Of a DNA stretch of 27,974 bases, positions 16,899-24,319 are shown one piece after another; within the stretch, counting starts at the first letter, position 1, and every line of letters starts with the position of its first letter. Position numbers and translations under genes: made by a program. The stretch is from Chloroflexia bacterium (lineage in GTDB: Bacteria > Chloroflexota > Chloroflexia > QHBQ01 > JADMIH01): NCBI GenBank assembly GCA_025927935.1, contig JAICKM010000010.1, positions 1 to 27,974 of the forward strand, in the 5' to 3' direction. The notes under the pieces are model-generated. The model searched no databases. It saw only the letters and a list, made by a program, of their open reading frames with translations, and had not been told where the DNA came from.

Positions 16899-18344
16899 TT
16901 ACTTGAGCAGGTTGTTAATCTCGGTCGCCGGCCCCTTCATGGCCGCTTCCGGCGAGATCTTGCCGAAGACGGCGTTCTGGATATTCGGGTGGATGATCGT
17001 GCGGATCTCCGGCCACTTTTCGATGATCGGCGTCACGAATGTGTAGTCAATCATCGGCTCGAACTTGTTGATCGGGTCGAGCACCTTGACCGACTTGCGG
17101 GCCGCGGGCGCCAGGTAGTAGCCCTTCACGTCGTCGGCCACTTGCTTGCCGGTCAGGTAGCGGCCCAGGTCCATGGCGGCCTGCACGCGCGTCTTGTCGT
17201 CTTGCTGAGCGACGGAGATAAGGCCGACGCCGCCGGTGGTCACGTGCTTGCCAATCGACCCGATGGGCATGGGCAACACATCAAAGTTCATGCCCGCGGT
17301 GCGATAGGTGGCCGAACTGCCGCTCGGCTCACTATACATCGCCAGCGTCTTTTTGTCCTTGAAACCCGTCACCATGTCGGCGGGGGTCTGCGAACCGAAC
17401 TCCGGCGGGGTGACGTGATGCACCTGGGCCAGGTCGACCAGCTTCTTGAGGCCGCTGATGGCGCCGGGGCTGTCAAAGGTGTAGGTCTTGTTGTCGTCCG
17501 ACAGCGGCCGGCCGCCGTCGCCGTAGATGAACGGCCAGGTGTTGACCACGCCCGCGTCGATCACACCGCTGTAACCGTAGACCTTGGTACCGTCGGCGCG
17601 GGTGAAGGTCAGCTTCTTGGCAATGTCCACGAACTGATCGTAGGTCCAGTCCCCGCTCGGCTCGTCCACGCCGCGCTCTTTGAAGATGTCCAGGTTGAGG
17701 TACATGCCGACCGGCGGCACCCAGAGCGGCCAGGCATAAGCTTTGCCGTCGATGCGCACGCTGTCGAGAATGTTCGGGTAGATGTCGGCCTTGTCGTCCG
17801 CGGTGAGGTAGTCGTCAATCGGGGCGACGAAGCCGCCCTTGGCGAGCAGCGGCAGGATGTCCGAGGGCAGGCGGAAGATGTCCACGCCCTGGCCGCTCTG
17901 CACCGCCTGGGTCAGCTTGGTGAAGCCGGCCTGGTCGCCGGTGTAGCCGGTAATCTCCACGTCGATGCCGGGGTGGCTCTTCTTAAAAGCGTCCACCGCG
18001 GACTGAGTGAGCTTGCCGGTGGCGTTGTCGGGATTGTAGCCCAGGACCCAATATTCCAGGGTGCCGTGGAAGCCGCTGCCGCTCGCCGCGCCCGGAGTAT
18101 CGGTGGCCGCCGCCGCGGGTGCGCTCGTGTTGGTCGCCGCCGCCGCGGGCGCGCTCGTGTTGGTCGCCGCCGCCGCCGCGGGGGCCGTGGTGTCGGTGGC
18201 CGCCGCCGCGGGCACGGTCGTATTGGCCGGCGGCGCGGCGGGCGTGCTCGTGGCCGCCTCCCCGCCGCAGGCCGACAGCGCGAGGGCCGCGATCACCAGC
18301 ATCATAAGAACCTGGTACAGGTGCCGTTGGGTATGTTTCTTCAC
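16899..18344 (-). CDS. Family 1 extracellular sugar-binding lipoprotein of ABC transporter
   Basis: 481 aa. The N-terminus is a lipoprotein signal (MKKHTQRHLYQVLMMLVIAA) with lipobox LSAC, Cys26. Residues ~30-88 are an Ala/Thr/Pro linker with repeated TNTSAPAAAA units that tether the domain to the membrane. The mature domain starts near 92 (GTLEYWVLGYNPD) and has typical SBP_bac_1 features: VDAFKKSHPGIDVEITGYTG, FTKLTQAVQSGQGVDIF, KAYAWPLWVPPVGMYLNLDIF and a C-terminal YTFVTPIIEKWPEIR. The start is GTG (18344) with GGAGGAG upstream. It captures the sugar outside the cell and hands it to the two permeases. The substrate is predicted from operon context to be MurNAc/GlcNAc-containing saccharides; sequence alone cannot show this. 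Confidence 0.93.
   Translation of the reverse strand: MKKHTQRHLYQVLMMLVIAALALSACGGEAATSTPAAPPANTTVPAAAATDTTAPAAAAATNTSAPAAAATNTSAPAAAATDTPGAASGSGFHGTLEYWVLGYNPDNATGKLTQSAVDAFKKSHPGIDVEITGYTGDQAGFTKLTQAVQSGQGVDIFRLPSDILPLLAKGGFVAPIDDYLTADDKADIYPNILDSVRIDGKAYAWPLWVPPVGMYLNLDIFKERGVDEPSGDWTYDQFVDIAKKLTFTRADGTKVYGYSGVIDAGVVNTWPFIYGDGGRPLSDDNKTYTFDSPGAISGLKKLVDLAQVHHVTPPEFGSQTPADMVTGFKDKKTLAMYSEPSGSSATYRTAGMNFDVLPMPIGSIGKHVTTGGVGLISVAQQDDKTRVQAAMDLGRYLTGKQVADDVKGYYLAPAARKSVKVLDPINKFEPMIDYTFVTPIIEKWPEIRTIIHPNIQNAVFGKISPEAAMKGPATEINNLLK
18102..18225 (-). repeat. Short in-frame repeats in the lipoprotein linker
   Basis: About four units of ~30-33 bp encode T(N/D)T(S/T)(A/V)PAAAA. Two neighbouring units (around 18120-18180) are nearly identical in DNA. 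Unit number may vary between strains. Confidence 0.7.
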
Positions 18345-18427
18345 CGCTCTCCTCCTTGAGTAGAAACCGCTTGCGCCGCCGCCCCGGCGGCCTCGATGGG
18401 AAAGGACCGGCCCCGCGCCGCCGGTGG

Positions 18428-19594
18428 TTACGGGTAGAGCAGCCAGGGCGCCCGCACCTGCGCGAAGGCGCGTTCCGTGTTGCCCCAGCCGGCGGTCAGA
18501 TCGGCCACAGTCGCCCCCGCGTCAATCGCGGGGCGGACGGTCCGCGAGCCGATCAGCCGATCAAAGTGGTAGAGGCCGCCCGGCACGACCGGCTCACGCC
18601 AGGCGAACGCCTCCGGGTAGAGCCGCCGCGCGGCCACGACCATATGCAGGCCCAGCGCGACGGGCCGCAGGGCCACGGCATCCGTGACATGGACTTGCAC
18701 GCCCCCGCACACCTGGCCGGCGTGGCGGTCATAGGTGGGCAAGAAGCGGGTCGCGCGGAAGCGCACCCCCGGCAAATCCAGGCCGTTCAAAGTGGCGGCG
18801 AACGCCTCGCCGTCGATCCACGGCGCACCGATAATCTCGAAGGGCCGCGTGGTGCCCCGGCCCTCGGCCATGTTGGTGCCTTCCAGCAAACAGGTGCCGG
18901 GGTAGACGAGCGCCGTGTCAAACGCCGGGATGTTGGGCGAGGGCGCCACCCAGGTCAGGCCGGTGGCCGGAAAGAGCATGTCGCGCCGCCACCCGGCCGC
19001 CGGCACGACATCCAGCGCCACCCGCCCGCCGAGATAGGTCGCGTTAGCATAGCGCGCCAGTTCGCCCAGCGTCAAGCCGTGGCGCACGGGCACCGGCCAC
19101 CAGCCGACGAACGAGCGGCAATCCGCGTCCAGCCCCGGCCCTTCGACGGTGCCGCCGAGCGGGTTGGGGCGGTCGATCACCAGCACGGGGATACCGGTCG
19201 CCGCCGCCGCCTCCAGCACAACACCCAGCGTCGAGGGGTAGGTATAGTAGCGGGCCCCGACATCCTGCATGTCGAACACCAGCAGATCAATCCCGTCGAG
19301 CGCGCCCGCCGGGATGCCGAAGTCGCCGTCGGATTGGTACAGGCTATAGAGCGGCACCGGCCCGGCGCCGCGCACCTCGCGCGTGGCGTGGGCGATAGAC
19401 AACGCATCCTGCATGATGCCGTCATAGCCGTGCTCCGGCCCGAACAGCGCGACCACCCCCGCCCCGAGATCGGCCAGCACCTCCGCCGTCGGGCGGAAGT
19501 CCGCCGCCAGCCCGGTGTGATTCGTCACCACGCCCACGCGCCGGCCCCGCACGGCCTCCGGGCGTTCACGCAAGGCATCCAGGCCGCTGTTCAT
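18428..19594 (-). CDS. namZ: NamZ-type exo-beta-N-acetylmuramidase (DUF1343, GH171)
   Basis: 388 aa. It matches the DUF1343/YbbC family, whose B. subtilis member NamZ removes terminal MurNAc from the non-reducing end of peptidoglycan fragments. Conserved stretches in order: VVTNHTG (22-28), LFGPEHG (50-56), FDMQDVGARYYTYP (107-120), DRPNPLGG (141-148), RHGLTLGELA (171-180), LLEGTN (236-241) and EGRGTTRPFE (244-253). No signal peptide is present (starts MNSGLDALRERPEA), whereas the characterised enzyme is secreted, so an intracellular role on imported saccharides is inferred. The ATG overlaps the GntR stop by four bases (ATGA), indicating translational coupling. Confidence 0.92.
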   Translation of the reverse strand: MNSGLDALRERPEAVRGRRVGVVTNHTGLAADFRPTAEVLADLGAGVVALFGPEHGYDGIMQDALSIAHATREVRGAGPVPLYSLYQSDGDFGIPAGALDGIDLLVFDMQDVGARYYTYPSTLGVVLEAAAATGIPVLVIDRPNPLGGTVEGPGLDADCRSFVGWWPVPVRHGLTLGELARYANATYLGGRVALDVVPAAGWRRDMLFPATGLTWVAPSPNIPAFDTALVYPGTCLLEGTNMAEGRGTTRPFEIIGAPWIDGEAFAATLNGLDLPGVRFRATRFLPTYDRHAGQVCGGVQVHVTDAVALRPVALGLHMVVAARRLYPEAFAWREPVVPGGLYHFDRLIGSRTVRPAIDAGATVADLTAGWGNTERAFAQVRAPWLLYP

Positions 19595-20355
19595 GGCTGC
19601 GCGCCCTCCGTGGCGCCCGGCAGATCATACATCAGCCGGGTCGAGAAGGTGTATTTATCGCCGCGATAGACCGACTCGGCATACTCGACCACCTGGCCGC
19701 CGTTGGCAAACGTCCGGCGGCGCATGCGCAGCACGGCGGCGCCCGCGTCCAGTTGCAGCAGCCGGGCTTCGCCGGGGCGGGCCAGGTCGGCTTCGATCTC
19801 CTGCTCGGCTTCGCTGAGCACCAGCCCGAACCGCTCGCGCAGCAAGGCATACAGCGAGGTACTCGCCAGGTCGGCGTCCAGTAGTTCCTCGCAGCCCAGG
19901 AAGGTGATATGGGTGGTTTCCATCGCCAGCGGTTCGTCGTTGGCAAGCCGCAACCGGCGCAGGAAGAAGATGGGCTGCCCTTCGCGGACGCGCAGCCGCG
20001 CCGCGACCTCGGTATTGGCGAAGACCATCTTCTGGTCAAGCACCTGCGCCCCGGCCCGCAGGCCCCGCGTTGCCATGTCCTGGCTGAAGCCGGTCAGCAC
20101 GGTCAACTGCTGGGTGATGCGGCGGCGGGCCACGAACGTGCCCTTGCCCTGCGCGCGATAGAGCAGGCCGTCGCGCACCAGTTCCGTCACCGCCTGCCGC
20201 GCCGTCATGCGACTGATCCCGTATTGCTCGCATAGCTCGCGCTCCGAGGGGATCACGGTGCCCGGCTGCCATTGCCCGCTACGGATCTTGGCATGCAAGA
20301 TTTCTTTAAGCTGGTAGTAGCGCGGCAGCGGCCCGCCTTTGACGACTGTGCTCAC
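19591..20355 (-). CDS. GntR-family (HutC/UTRA) transcriptional regulator of the amino-sugar operon
   Basis: 254 aa. Residues ~8-75 are a GntR winged helix (YYQLKEILHAKIRSGQW, then VIPSERELCEQYGISRMTAR and GLLYRAQGKGTFVA). Residues ~90-245 are a UTRA ligand domain (FFLRRLRLANDEPLAMETTHI, YALLRERFGL, AESVYRGDKYTF). The start is the GTG at 20355 with AGGAGG at 20360-20365; the open frame to 20445 begins inside the promoter and is rejected. Related regulators NagR/YvoA and DasR sense phosphorylated amino sugars, so GlcNAc-6-phosphate or MurNAc-6-phosphate is the likely effector. It is the first gene of the operon and probably controls itself through the operator immediately upstream. Confidence 0.92.
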   Translation of the reverse strand: MSTVVKGGPLPRYYQLKEILHAKIRSGQWQPGTVIPSERELCEQYGISRMTARQAVTELVRDGLLYRAQGKGTFVARRRITQQLTVLTGFSQDMATRGLRAGAQVLDQKMVFANTEVAARLRVREGQPIFFLRRLRLANDEPLAMETTHITFLGCEELLDADLASTSLYALLRERFGLVLSEAEQEIEADLARPGEARLLQLDAGAAVLRMRRRTFANGGQVVEYAESVYRGDKYTFSTRLMYDLPGATEGAQP

Positions 20356-20375
20356 GGCGCCTCCTGGGCGATGCA

Positions 20376-20412
20376 GGTATATAGATCTAGTTGTATAGTT
20401 GTATATACCAGT
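20376..20412 (-). promoter_or_regulatory. DasR/NagR-like GntR operator over the transcription start
   Basis: On the minus strand ACTGGTATATACAACT (20412-20397) agrees at 13 of 16 positions with the DasR dre consensus A(G/C)TGGTCTAGACCA(G/C)T as I remember it. An outer inverted repeat GGTATATA (20376-20383) / TATATACC (20402-20409) and an internal CTAGTTGTATAG surround it, suggesting a second weaker site. It sits directly downstream of the -10 element and so would block initiation. Confidence 0.7.
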
Positions 20413-20416
20413 GACG

Positions 20417-20445
20417 AGTGTAGCACAGCCCGTTGGCGCTGTCAA
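20417..20445 (-). promoter_or_regulatory. Sigma-70 promoter of the amino-sugar operon
   Basis: On the minus strand TTGACA (20445-20440), a 17-nt spacer and TACACT (20422-20417) preceded by GC. Transcription would start near 20410, about 55 nt before the GntR GTG. The -35 is a perfect match. Confidence 0.8.
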
Positions 20446-20508
20446 TGGGGGCGCGCGAAAACAAGACGTGGCTGCCGGGGCCAGGAGGAGGGCAGGCCGC
20501 CGCCCCGC

Positions 20509-23148
20509 TCAGTCGTCCGCCGCCAGTAAGATCGCCTCCGCGAACGGCAGCGCCTGCCCCGCGGCGAATGCCGCCGCGAAGGTCGCATCGCCCAGGGCGG
20601 CGCGGGCGGCGGCCATCCACTGCTCGTGTTCCCGGCGCGCCCACGGGGGCATCGTGTCCCCGTGCGCCCGCAGTGGCGCTGCCGCCGCTCCCAGCAGGCG
20701 CGTCGCGCGCAGCGCCCCGCCGGGCCGCCCCTGGCCGATCGCCGCTCCGCCTAATCCGGCCAGGCACTCGGCCATCCCCGACATCATTCTCAGGTCCTGC
20801 GCCAGTCTCAGGGCTTGCCGAAAGTATCCGGCGGCGGTGGTGTGGTCTCCCTCGGCATTCGCGACGCTCCCTAGATTGAGGAGGGAGTTGAATACCACAC
20901 CACGATCCCCTACTTCCTGGCTGAGGCCCAGGCCCCGCTCGGCCAGGACACGCGCCGCCGGGTAGTCGCCCTGCCACTTGGCGACGTACCCCTGCCGCTG
21001 AATCGCATAGGCGATGAATCCCTTGTCGCCCAGTTCGCGGTGGAGAGCCAGGCTCTGCTCCAGCAGCGTGCGGGCCACCGGGTAGTCGCCCTGGTGCCCG
21101 GCCAACCAGCCCAGGTCGCCGAGCACGCCGGCGACAAGCCGGGTATCACCAAGCTCTCGGAACTGCGTAAGGGCGTCTTCCAGCAGCGCGCGCGCAGCGG
21201 TGTAATCGCCTTCAGTCCGGGCCAGGTTCCCCAAGGCAATGAGCCCCATCGCGACGTTCCGCCGGTCCTCCAGCGCTCGGAACTGGGTCAGGGACTGTTC
21301 GTAGAAGTCGCGCGCCGCCGCTAAATCCCCGCGCCCATACCCGGATACCGCGTTGCCCAGGCTACCCAGCGCACGGGCGACCGTCAACGGATCGCCGCAT
21401 TCCCGCGCCAGGGTCAGACTTTGCTCCAGCAGATCCGGGGCGGCCGGGAGGTCCCCTTGCTCCAGGGCCAGAAACCCCGCGGCGTACAACGCCCGTGCCC
21501 GATCGCGCCCCACCGTCGCCGGGTCCAGCGAGGCTGCCGCCGCCAACGCCGCCGCCAACTGCTCCCGCCCTTCACTCCAGTAGCCCCGCACCACCCAGAA
21601 GCCCCAGATCGCGGCGGCGCTACGCAACGCCGCCGCGGGGTCGTGCGCCGTCGCCCAGCCCAGCGCCGCCCGCAGGTTGTCGTGCTCGCGCTCCAGCCGG
21701 TCCAACCAGCGCGCCTGCTGTGGCCCCCACAGTTGCGCCTCGGCCTGCTCGGCCAGCGCCAGGTAATATGCAGTGTGCCTGCGCCGGATCTCCGCGGTTT
21801 CTCCGTGCGTTGCCAGTTGCTCCAGTGCATATTCGCGTATCGCTTCCAGCAGCCCAAAGCGCACCCCTCCAAGGGGCGCTGGGGGCCTGTCCTCCTGGAC
21901 CAGATGTTTGTCGGTGAGGGACAACAGCGTGTCCAAAGTGGAAACCGGCGCACTAGGCGGGTCCGCGTTTATCCCGTCCAGTGCAGTAGCGGTGAAGCCG
22001 CCCACGAACACCCCTAGCGAGCGGAATAGGCACTGCTCAGCTTCCCCCAACAGATTATAGCTCCACGCGATGGCTCCGCGTATGGTCTGCTGGCGGGCGG
22101 GCAGGTCGCGCGCGCCGCCGGTCAACAACTGGAGGTGGCTGCCCAGGGCCCGGCGCATGGCTTGCGGGGTGAGGTGGTGGGCGCGGGCCGCCGCCAGTTC
22201 GATTGCCAGCGGCGCCCCGGCCAGCGCGATACAGACTGTCGCGACATCAGCGGCGTTTTCCTCGGTCAGGGCGAACGCGGGCTCCACCGCCTGGGCACGC
22301 TCCACAAACAGCGCCACCGCCGGATAGCCCACCAACTCGGCTAGCGCGGGCAGTTGGCGCGGGTCGGGCAGGCCGAGGGGCGGCACCGGAAAGCGGCGCT
22401 CGCCCCGCACGTGCAGGGCCTCCCGGCTGGTCACCAGCACCTTCAGCCAGGGGCTGCCCTCCAACAACTGCACCACCGCCGGGGCTGCGTCGAGGACTTG
22501 CTCGAAGTTGTCCAGCAGCAGCAGCATCCTCTTCCCGCGCACATAGCTCATCAGCACCCGCGTGATGGGTTGGTCGCCCGCCTCCTGCAACCCCAGCGTC
22601 CGTGCCACGGTAGGCAAGACCAGGTCCGGATCGCTCACCGGGGCCAGGTCCACAAAGAACACGCCATCGGCGAAGTGGCTGACCAGCCCCGCGGCCACGT
22701 GCAGGCCCAGGCGGGTCTTGCCGATGCCGGGCGGGCCGGTGAGGGTCAGCAGGCGCGTCTTCGGGTGCCGCAACTGATCGTGGGCGGCCGCGCCCTCGCG
22801 CTCGCGCCCGATCAGGGGCGCGAGCAGCGCCGGCAAATTGGTCTGGTGCAGATAGACGCTGCGCCAGGGGGCGCGCGAGCTGCCCTCGCCGGCCACCAGG
22901 TCCCCATCGGCGCCGGTGGCCGGCCTGGTGCGGGCAAAGGCGACGAACGCGGCGCGCTCATCTGCGGGGATGCAGAAGTAGTCCGCCAGGAGCTCGGCGA
23001 TCTGGCCCGACGGACGGCGTTCGCCCGCCTCCAGCTTGCGCAGCAGAGCCGCCGAGAAGCCCAGATGCTCGGCGAGTTCGTCCTGGGTCATACCGCGCGC
23101 ATGGCGCTGCTGATGCACCCAGCCGCCAAAGGTCCGACTATCGCTCAT
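20509..23148 (-). CDS. XRE-HTH / STAND (NB-ARC-like) ATPase / TPR regulator
   Basis: 879 aa. Residues ~5-62 are a Cro/C1-type helix-turn-helix (MTQDELAEHLGFSAALLRKLEAGERRPS). An NB-ARC-like ATPase follows with Walker A TGPPGIGKT (137-145), Walker B RMLLLLDNFEQVLD (207-220) and LVTSREALHVRGE (238-250). About residues 560-840 are TPRs, with repeated GDLAAARDFYEQSLTQF and GDYTAARALLEDAL units. No C-terminal LuxR domain is present; DNA binding is through the N-terminus. Family knowledge: signal-gated ATPase switches; the ligand and targets are unknown. It lies upstream of the amino-sugar operon on the same strand but that operon has its own promoter. It is divergent from the small 72-aa gene. Confidence 0.92.
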   Translation of the reverse strand: MSDSRTFGGWVHQQRHARGMTQDELAEHLGFSAALLRKLEAGERRPSGQIAELLADYFCIPADERAAFVAFARTRPATGADGDLVAGEGSSRAPWRSVYLHQTNLPALLAPLIGREREGAAAHDQLRHPKTRLLTLTGPPGIGKTRLGLHVAAGLVSHFADGVFFVDLAPVSDPDLVLPTVARTLGLQEAGDQPITRVLMSYVRGKRMLLLLDNFEQVLDAAPAVVQLLEGSPWLKVLVTSREALHVRGERRFPVPPLGLPDPRQLPALAELVGYPAVALFVERAQAVEPAFALTEENAADVATVCIALAGAPLAIELAAARAHHLTPQAMRRALGSHLQLLTGGARDLPARQQTIRGAIAWSYNLLGEAEQCLFRSLGVFVGGFTATALDGINADPPSAPVSTLDTLLSLTDKHLVQEDRPPAPLGGVRFGLLEAIREYALEQLATHGETAEIRRRHTAYYLALAEQAEAQLWGPQQARWLDRLEREHDNLRAALGWATAHDPAAALRSAAAIWGFWVVRGYWSEGREQLAAALAAAASLDPATVGRDRARALYAAGFLALEQGDLPAAPDLLEQSLTLARECGDPLTVARALGSLGNAVSGYGRGDLAAARDFYEQSLTQFRALEDRRNVAMGLIALGNLARTEGDYTAARALLEDALTQFRELGDTRLVAGVLGDLGWLAGHQGDYPVARTLLEQSLALHRELGDKGFIAYAIQRQGYVAKWQGDYPAARVLAERGLGLSQEVGDRGVVFNSLLNLGSVANAEGDHTTAAGYFRQALRLAQDLRMMSGMAECLAGLGGAAIGQGRPGGALRATRLLGAAAAPLRAHGDTMPPWARREHEQWMAAARAALGDATFAAAFAAGQALPFAEAILLAADD

Positions 23149-23205
23149 CTCTGATCCTCAGACCCCTGTGGCCCGCCAAGGCCATGCTTACCACCGGCAG
23201 GGAGG

Positions 23206-23235
23206 AGTATAGCAGGTTTTGTAGCGATTGTGTAA
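23206..23235 (-). promoter_or_regulatory. Candidate promoter of the XRE-STAND regulator
   Basis: On the minus strand TTACAC (23235-23230), an 18-nt spacer and TATACT (23211-23206) preceded by GC, 58 nt before the ATG. On the plus strand of the same spacer, TATACT at 23260-23265 may be the -10 of the divergent small gene, with no clear -35. Confidence 0.5.
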
Positions 23236-23313
23236 CGCCCGCTTACAGCGGTTCCGCCCTATACTGATGACAAGACCCCATCATTCGGGGCCACTGGCGA
23301 AAGGAGCGCAGTG

Positions 23314-23532
23314 GTGAGGACACCCCGGCATTACAAACGCACAGATCTGTTTCTGGTGCGGCTGTGGCCGGAGGAGAGCGAGGACGGGAGCACCGCCGGC
23401 AATGACAGCGGGCAGGTCGAGTGGCACGGGAAGGTGCAGCGCGTCGTGGACGGGGAATCGCACCCGTTTCGGAGCCTGCCGGGTCTCGTCGACGTGCTGC
23501 TGATCATGCTGGGCAACAACAAGGAGAGGTAA
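23314..23532 (+). CDS. Small conserved hypothetical protein (72 aa)
   Basis: A small soluble protein, LFLVRLWPEE near the start, then GQVEWHGKVQRVVDGESHPF and a C-terminal helix LPGLVDVLLIMLGN. I recognise the pattern (RLW, W-x-GKVQ-x-V-x-GE, L-x-x-LL) from small Chloroflexota proteins that lie beside regulators, all of unknown function. GTG at 23314 is preferred because AAGGAG (23301-23306) is 7 nt upstream; GTG at 23311 is also possible. It is followed after 5 bp by the secreted protein gene, so the two form a short operon, divergent from the XRE-STAND gene. Confidence 0.75.
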   Translation: MRTPRHYKRTDLFLVRLWPEESEDGSTAGNDSGQVEWHGKVQRVVDGESHPFRSLPGLVDVLLIMLGNNKER

Positions 23533-23537
23533 AGACC

Positions 23538-24164
23538 ATGAGCCGATTTATACACCAATGGACGGCGCGGGTGGTGTTGGGACTGGCCCTGGCGGTGGGC
23601 CTCGTGCCGGTGGCCGCCGCGCACCCTGCGCTGCAGGCCGGCGACCCGGCCGCAGTAGTGAACGCCTACATTGCGGCGTTCGGGAACCCGGAAGCCCAAA
23701 TCACCATGGTTACTGACGATGTAACGCTCCAGATTGTGCCGCCGCCTCCCGGTACACCGGGTGTCTGGTCCGGCAAGGCGCAAGCGGCCGGTCAGTTTGC
23801 GTTCGCCAAAAGCCAGAACCCCCACGTGGAGCTAGTCGGGAGTTGGCAAGTGAGCGGCGACAGAGTCAGCGGGACCGTCATGGTGACGACGAACGACTTC
23901 GTGAAGTACAATCTTGGCGCCGTCCAGCACCAGTACGACTTTGTCGTGCAGAACGGCAAGATCAAGTCGTTCACCTCGACCATGGCTCTGTTCGAGCGGC
24001 CGCGCGTCCAGGCGGCGGTCCAGGCGTATGCGGCCGCGCATCCCGCTGCGGCGCCCCCCGGCATGCCGACGACCGGCGCACCACCGGCGCTGCTCCCGCT
24101 CCTCATCGCCATGGGGATGCTACTACTGACGCTAGGTGCGGCGCTCCGCCGGCGCAACGCGTAA
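23538..24164 (+). CDS. Secreted NTF2/SnoaL-like protein with MPTTG sorting-like C-terminus
   Basis: 208 aa. It has a signal peptide (residues 1-28, LALAVGLVPVAAA then HP) and a mature domain ~34-152 with the SnoaL/NTF2-like pattern: AAVVNAYIAAFGNPE helix, VTLQIVPPPPGTPGVWSGKAQ, then paired strands VELVGSWQVSGDRVSGTVMV and YDFVVQNGKIKSFT. A Pro/Ala stretch leads to MPTTG (176-180), a hydrophobic segment (~184-202, LLPLLIAMGMLLLTLGAAL) and a basic tail RRRNA. That is the layout of a sortase cell-wall signal with Met in place of Leu. AGGAGAGG lies upstream of the ATG. Ligand or enzymatic role is unknown. Confidence 0.85.
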   Translation: MSRFIHQWTARVVLGLALAVGLVPVAAAHPALQAGDPAAVVNAYIAAFGNPEAQITMVTDDVTLQIVPPPPGTPGVWSGKAQAAGQFAFAKSQNPHVELVGSWQVSGDRVSGTVMVTTNDFVKYNLGAVQHQYDFVVQNGKIKSFTSTMALFERPRVQAAVQAYAAAHPAAAPPGMPTTGAPPALLPLLIAMGMLLLTLGAALRRRNA

Positions 24165-24223
24165 GGCCGGCAAGAGCAGGGCCTAGAATAACGAGATCGC
24201 GAAGGGTACTCAGGGAACAATCC

Positions 24224-24283
24224 AGAGACCTGTTGTGGTTGCCCAAGCAGGGGAGTGCGGAGGACCTTCCACAACAGGTCTTT
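24224..24283. terminator. 13-bp hairpin between convergent genes
   Basis: AGACCTGTTGTGG (24226-24238) is the perfect complement of 24269-24281, extended by two weaker pairs, with a ~30-nt loop. TTTGG follows on the plus side. The long loop is unusual for a terminator. The position between the secreted-protein stop and the LuxR stop fits a bidirectional terminator. Confidence 0.5.
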
Positions 24284-24319
24284 GGATTCTTCACGCAGAG
24301 ATAACTAACGGGGTACGGG

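Noticed and set aside
16818..18359. 513-codon plus-strand open frame opposite the sugar-binding lipoprotein
   Set aside because: It is a shadow of the lipoprotein gene, with His/Val/Arg-rich low-information sequence and no motif.
20356..20445. N-terminal extension of the GntR protein to 20445
   Set aside because: This start would lie inside the -35 element. The GTG at 20355 has AGGAGG upstream and matches the family N-terminus.
20446..20508. Terminator after the XRE-STAND gene
   Set aside because: Only a 5-bp imperfect stem with a long loop was found, which is not sufficient support.
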